Assembly (NCBI RefSeq): GCF_001514215.1
Contig: NZ_KQ948853.1
Span: 219,167-283,166, forward strand
DNA: 64,000 nt
Direction: 5' to 3'
Origin: Streptomyces bungoensis
GTDB taxonomy: Bacteria; Actinomycetota; Actinomycetes; Streptomycetales; Streptomycetaceae
Both the position numbers and the translations under genes were made by a program. The notes beneath the pieces were generated by a model. The model worked only from the letters and a program-made list of their open reading frames with translations, ran no database searches and was not told the origin of the DNA. Shown here piece after piece: positions 60,231-64,000 of the stretch. How positions within the stretch are numbered: the first letter of the stretch is position 1; the number at the start of each line of letters is the position of its first letter.

Positions 60231-60391
60231 TCCGATCCACTCCCCGTACAGGGCCGCTGCCGCTACCGCCGGCCATCCGTGGCCACCGCATGAGCCTGGA
60301 CGCGGGACCGACGGCGAGCGCTACGTCAGCGCCGTACCGCAGGCTCCACCGGTACCGTACGAGGACCGAGCCACCCGCACCGGAGGTCACC

Positions 60392-60739
60392 GTGAGCGCT
60401 CAGACCGACGGCCCGTACGGACCGCTGATCCCCATGCCCGAGCTCACGCCGGACGCGCTCCGCGCGGCGGTCGCGCGTATCGCTCCGAGCAAGGTCCCGG
60501 CTCTGACGCAGCACCTCTTCGAAGCCACGACGAACGCGCAGCAGACCCAGAGCCTCGCGCCGCTGCGAGCCTTCGTTCACTCGTGGGCGGTGTTCGTGGC
60601 CATCGAGCGGCACCCCGAACGAGCGGCACGACTGCGAGAGCTTGAGCGGGTCGTCGATGCGGGGGAGCAGGACCCGGAGGCGGCCATCGCGGAGATCCGC
60701 GCGATTCGCGAGACGGCCGAGGCGGAGGCCGGCCTGTGA
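60392..60739 (+). CDS. DUF6247-like protein, possible solitary antitoxin
   Basis: A 115-residue protein with PYGPLIPMPELTPDALRAAVARI, LAPLRAFVHSWAVFVAIERHP and RELERVVDAGEQDPEAAI. From memory this matches DUF6247 proteins, which often sit before a RelE-like toxin gene. The GTG at 60392 has GGAGG 6 nt upstream. A GTGA overlap at 60736 opens a second frame that stops after five codons, so no toxin partner remains. Confidence 0.6.
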   Translation: MSAQTDGPYGPLIPMPELTPDALRAAVARIAPSKVPALTQHLFEATTNAQQTQSLAPLRAFVHSWAVFVAIERHPERAARLRELERVVDAGEQDPEAAIAEIRAIRETAEAEAGL

Positions 60740-60973
60740 CGGACCGGGCCTGACCGGCCGATCGACCGCGAGGGCGGACTGCGCGCGTACGACATCCTCG
60801 GCGGACGCGGCTTCGTCGGCTTCCTCGCCACGCCAGACCACCCGGGGGCGGCAAAGCGCCCACAGCTGTGCGCCAATGCTCCGCCACGGCCGGTTTGCCC
60901 CCGTGAACCCACCGTTCCCGGTCGATTACAGTGCTCAGCGTCGTACATACGGACGGTGCCCCGAGGAGGTCTG
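60740..60973 (+). other. Gap with stub of a former coupled gene
   Basis: The GTG at 60736 reads V-T-D-R-A and stops at 60753. Further text such as AYDILGGRGFVGFLATP is readable in another frame but matches no toxin I know. No promoter is clearly visible; GAGGAGG at 60963-60969 serves the next gene. Confidence 0.3.
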
Positions 60974-62092
60974 GTGGGTGCGACGACCGGTGCCGTCTGG
61001 GGCCGTGCCGAGCAGCAGGACTTTCGCAGCCGGGTGCGCGGCACCGTGCTCGGCGCCGCCGTCGGCGACGCGCTGGGCGGCCCCGCCGACGCGCTGGCCC
61101 TGGACGAGATCCGGTCGGAGTACGGCCCCGAGGGGCTGCTCGACCTCGCCTTCGGCCACGGCGGGCGCGGCACGGTCACCCACCACACCCAGCTGACCCT
61201 GTTCACCGTGGACGGCCTCATACGCGCCCAGGTCCGCCGGGACACCGGCGCCTGGCATCCGCCGACCGACCTGCACCGGGCGTATCTGCGGTGGGCGGCC
61301 ACCCAGCGCGACTGGGGCCCGGACGAGCGCCGCGAGGACGACGGCTGGCTCGCGCGGGAGGAGTGGCTGTACGCCCGCCGCGACCCGACCCGGGCGCTGC
61401 TCATCGGCCTCGGGGACGAGACGATGGGGACGCTGGAGGCGCCCAAGAACCCCGGCGAACTGGGCCCCGAGGCCGTGGCCCGGTCCGCTCCCTTCGGGCT
61501 GCTGGTCGGCTGGGAGCCGCAGCTCGTCGCCCAGCTGGCCGTGGAGTGCGCGGCGCAGACCCACGGGCACCCCATCGCCTACCTCTCGGCGGGCGCGTAC
61601 GCCGTCATCGTGCACGGCCTCGCGCGCGGGGAGAGCCTGGACGGCGCCGTGCAGCGGGCGCTGGCCCTGCTCGCCGCCCGCCCCGGCCACCAGCCGGTCT
61701 CCGACGCGCTGCAGCACGCGCTGGGCGCGGTCCGGCAGGGGATGCCGGGCCCGGCCCGGGTGGAGGAGCTGGCCGGCGACGGCACCGCGGACGGGCTGCT
61801 GGCGGCCTCCGTGTACTGCGCGCTGGTGGGGGAGGACGTACGGCACGGCCTGTGCCTGGCGGTGAACCAGAGCGGGCCCTCCGCCGCGGCGGGCGCCCTC
61901 ACCGGCGGTCTCCTCGGCGCCCTGCACGGCGAGACGGCCCTCCCGCCGGCCTGGCTGGCCGAACTGGAGGGCCGTCCCACGATGCTGGAACTCGCCGACG
62001 ACTTCGCCATGGAGATGACCCAGGGGCCCGCGCTGCACGGACCCGCCGGGTCCTCCCCGGGATGGCTGGCGCGGTATCCGCGCGGAGCCTAG
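60974..62092 (+). CDS. ADP-ribosylglycohydrolase fold protein lacking metal-binding residues
   Basis: A 372-residue protein of the DraG/ARH family by fold (VRGTVLGAAVGDALGGPADALAL, LLVGWEPQLVAQLAVECAAQTHGHP, ALTGGLLGALHGE). Active members carry T-D-D and G-G-D-x-D-T, which bind two Mg2+. Here these read TVTHHTQLTLF and NQSGPSAAAGAL, so the Asp ligands are gone. It is likely an inactive or re-purposed binder. The GTG at 60974 has GAGGAGG just upstream; GTG 60956 is an alternative. Confidence 0.8.
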   Translation: MGATTGAVWGRAEQQDFRSRVRGTVLGAAVGDALGGPADALALDEIRSEYGPEGLLDLAFGHGGRGTVTHHTQLTLFTVDGLIRAQVRRDTGAWHPPTDLHRAYLRWAATQRDWGPDERREDDGWLAREEWLYARRDPTRALLIGLGDETMGTLEAPKNPGELGPEAVARSAPFGLLVGWEPQLVAQLAVECAAQTHGHPIAYLSAGAYAVIVHGLARGESLDGAVQRALALLAARPGHQPVSDALQHALGAVRQGMPGPARVEELAGDGTADGLLAASVYCALVGEDVRHGLCLAVNQSGPSAAAGALTGGLLGALHGETALPPAWLAELEGRPTMLELADDFAMEMTQGPALHGPAGSSPGWLARYPRGA

Positions 62093-62130
62093 GGCTCGGT
62101 CAACGACACCTCACACGTACCTCAGGTGCC

Positions 62131-64000
62131 TCAGGCGAAGGGCAGGTGCAGCACGGACAGATTGCCCGTGCCCAGGGTGCTGGGGTTGTTGCCGATCGCG
62201 TTCCACACCTCCGCCCGTACGGTGCCGCCCGTCAGGCTGCCGCACATGGTGCCCTGGGAGGAGAGCAGCCCCTGGGTGTCCTTGTAGTGCTCCCAGCCGG
62301 TGATCGGGTCGGTGGCGAAGTAGCGGTAGGTCTCCACCCGGTCCCAGCTGCCGTCGCCGGTGCAGTCGTAGGACACCCGCATCTGCACGCCGTTGCCCAC
62401 GGCCTGCTTGGCGTCGACCGACAGGTCGAAGGTCGTGGTGGCCCCGTTGTACTTCAGGTTCAGCCCCTTGGCGGTCAGGGTGACCGGCTGGTACGGGGTG
62501 CCGTCGTGGTTGGTCCCGTCGCCGGCCGCCACGGTGACGCTGCCGTCGCTGCCCGCCGTGCCCGCCAGGGTGCTGTCGGACTGCAGGTACAGGTCCGGGG
62601 AGGAACCCGCGGTGGCCGACGGGGAGGGGCTCGGCGACGCGCTGTCCGACGGCGAGGGGCTCGGGCTGGCGGAGTCCGTGACGGTCGGGCTGGGGCTCGG
62701 GCTCGACTGGACGCCGCCCGTCGCGGTGCCGCCGCTCCAGTTCTGGGCGCCGGAGGCCACCGTCTTGCCGGCGGGCACCTGCACGGCGGTCCCGTCGGAG
62801 AAGTGCACGGTCGTGTCGTCGGCCGTCACATTGGACGCGACGTAGGTGCGCCGGCCGCTCTTGGTGAAGACCGCGGTCAGCGGGCTGTCGGCGGTGACGG
62901 TGGTGTCCACGGTGCCGAGCGCGGCCAGGTTGCGGATCCAGTGGAAGGTGTGCGCCTTGCTCTCGCCCTCCTCGGAGGTGAAGCCGTTGTTGGCGCGGAA
63001 GTTGGCCAGGGCCGCGTCACCGTCGCCGAGGGCCTGGTACTCGTACCAGATGTCCGTCCAGATGGTCGGCTGGGTCTTGCCGCTCTGGTCGAGCATCTCC
63101 TGGTAGTTGGCCCTGACGTAGGCGGGGTCGTCGCCCAGGTAGAGGTGGCCGCCGGTCACCGGGAGCAGGTTGATGCCCTGGATCTGCTCGGGGGCGCTGG
63201 AGAACCAGGTCGAGTACGCGCCGCCGTTGCCCCAGACCATGCCGACCTCCTTGTGCGGGAAGTCGCTCGGGTAGATCTCGTCCTTGGTGTCGAACCAGTA
63301 GTCCTGAATGGCGGCGGCCTGCGTGGTGTACATGTAGATGCCGGCGTCCCGGACCGTCTTGTCGCCGGTCGCGATGCCCCACTGGATGAGGGCGTTGTCG
63401 AAGTTCATCCCCTCGGACGAGGACTCCTGGTTGTTGCCCGCGGCGAACGAGCCGTGGCCGGAGGCCCAGTCGTGACCGCTGTAGATGTCGAAGTCACGCA
63501 GGTAGGGGAAGCGCTTGTCGGCGCGGTCGTAGTTGTTGGCGTCGCGGATCAGCAGGTCCACCATGCCGCCGTACTGGCTCGAACTGGCCCAGGCCGGATC
63601 GAACTTGGCGAGGGTCGCGGCCGCGGCGATGTAGTAGCCGTAGTGGAAGTGGTGGTCGTTCAGCTCCTGGTCGGACCCGTAGGAGGCCGGGTAGCCGATC
63701 AGGGTGCCCCACTTGTCGTCGTAGTAGAACAGGTGGCCCGTCTCGTTCTGCGAGGCGGTGAACCAGTCCGTCAGCTTGGACTTGATCGCCGCGAGGGCGG
63801 CGTCGCGCACGTCCTTGTTGCCGGTCTGGTCGGCGATCTCCGCCAGGCGGGCGGCGCGGCCGAGGCCCTTGCCGGTCCAGTAGGTGTCGTCGCTCTGCTG
63901 CCGGGTCGGGTCGGCCTTCTCCGCGTTCAGGTAGTTCTGCAGGGTGGTGGCGTCGGCCCCGGAGCTGTCGGCGACGGCCGGCACCTCGGGGAGCACGCCG
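62131..64000 (-). CDS. Secreted GH81-type endo-beta-1,3-glucanase, N terminus beyond window
   Basis: The last 620 or so residues of a large extracellular enzyme. The catalytic part has YGSDQELNDHHFHYGYYI, DIYSGHDWASGHGSFAAG, NNQESSSEGMNFDNALIQW (GH81 acid residues) and VGMVWGNGGAYSTWFS. A short beta domain, a Ser/Pro-Ser linker (SPSPSPTVTDSASPSPSPSD), and a C-terminal carbohydrate-binding-like domain of about 140 residues (DLYLQSDSTLAG, YDCTGDGSWDRVETYRYF) follow. It should degrade fungal or plant beta-glucan. The reading frame stays open to the end of the window, so the start lies beyond 64000. Confidence 0.9.
   Translation of the reverse strand, partial: GVLPEVPAVADSSGADATTLQNYLNAEKADPTRQQSDDTYWTGKGLGRAARLAEIADQTGNKDVRDAALAAIKSKLTDWFTASQNETGHLFYYDDKWGTLIGYPASYGSDQELNDHHFHYGYYIAAAATLAKFDPAWASSSQYGGMVDLLIRDANNYDRADKRFPYLRDFDIYSGHDWASGHGSFAAGNNQESSSEGMNFDNALIQWGIATGDKTVRDAGIYMYTTQAAAIQDYWFDTKDEIYPSDFPHKEVGMVWGNGGAYSTWFSSAPEQIQGINLLPVTGGHLYLGDDPAYVRANYQEMLDQSGKTQPTIWTDIWYEYQALGDGDAALANFRANNGFTSEEGESKAHTFHWIRNLAALGTVDTTVTADSPLTAVFTKSGRRTYVASNVTADDTTVHFSDGTAVQVPAGKTVASGAQNWSGGTATGGVQSSPSPSPTVTDSASPSPSPSDSASPSPSPSATAGSSPDLYLQSDSTLAGTAGSDGSVTVAAGDGTNHDGTPYQPVTLTAKGLNLKYNGATTTFDLSVDAKQAVGNGVQMRVSYDCTGDGSWDRVETYRYFATDPITGWEHYKDTQGLLSSQGTMCGSLTGGTVRAEVWNAIGNNPSTLGTGNLSVLHLPFA

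Noticed and set aside
1..64000. tRNA, rRNA, CRISPR array, insertion sequence or attachment site
   Set aside because: I looked for cloverleaf-like segments, regular spacers and transposase motifs on both strands and found none; a tRNAscan or ISfinder search was not possible.

Overview
The window is chromosomal DNA from a Streptomyces. G+C is very high, third codon positions are almost all G or C, GTG starts are common, and the families are typical of the genus: AfsK/AfsR/AfsS, FbiC, a DtxR-type iron regulator, HTH-DUF397 pairs and MDMPI-type anti-sigma proteins. From memory, the gene order matches the S. coelicolor interval of about SCO4380 to SCO4435. I ran no database search.

Layout. 1-7.5 kb: an operon for CoA-linked acid catabolism (acyl-CoA carboxylase beta and alpha, acyl-CoA dehydrogenase, cinnamate-CoA-ligase-type enzyme, enoyl-CoA hydratase, TetR regulator). 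7.5-16 kb: a short leader peptide ahead of an Fe(II)/2-oxoglutarate oxygenase, a citrate-synthase family enzyme, pdxH, a GNAT enzyme, a PAS protein, a SIS protein, the iron regulator dmdR1, and an alpha/beta hydrolase with a TTA codon and no nucleophile serine. 16-25.7 kb: an ABC exporter, an orphan prim-pol-like protein, an HTH-TPR regulator, a one-TM protein with ATQY(I/L)PP repeats, a solute-binding lipoprotein and purU. 25.8-31 kb: an ECF sigma/zinc anti-sigma pair, a STAS protein, an EF-hand protein, the relic of an acyl-CoA dehydrogenase gene and a HATPase protein. 31.4-39.9 kb: mostly single transcription units (GlxA-type regulator, MFS transporter, flavin monooxygenase, Tat-exported tannase-like hydrolase, PNPOx-like protein, LysE/Lrp pair).

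40-48.3 kb is the global antibiotic-regulation locus: TetR, kbpA, afsK, a secreted protein, afsS and afsR. AfsK is known to phosphorylate AfsR, which activates afsS. KbpA restrains AfsK. A direct-repeat AfsR/PhoP-type box lies upstream of afsS.

48.4-56.6 kb holds an F420-type nitroreductase, then the most unusual cassette: a WXG100-like protein, a protein ending in a papain-like Cys/His/Asn domain, and a lipoprotein resembling a chagasin (I42) cysteine-protease inhibitor. I read this as a possible secreted protease effector with a dedicated inhibitor. A PHP-type phosphoesterase, fbiC (F420 biosynthesis) and a YkuD-like protein without its cysteine follow. 56.7-64 kb is accessory: a hydrolase, a DUF2165 membrane protein, an HTH-DUF397 pair, a Phd/RelE-type toxin-antitoxin operon with a palindrome between its -35 and -10, a DUF6247-like gene, an ADP-ribosylglycohydrolase fold lacking its metal ligands, and the 3' part of a GH81-type beta-1,3-glucanase.

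At least eleven genes have a TANNNT box ending 6-7 nt before the start codon and no Shine-Dalgarno sequence, which points to leaderless mRNAs. I saw no rRNA, tRNA, insertion sequence, CRISPR array or origin.
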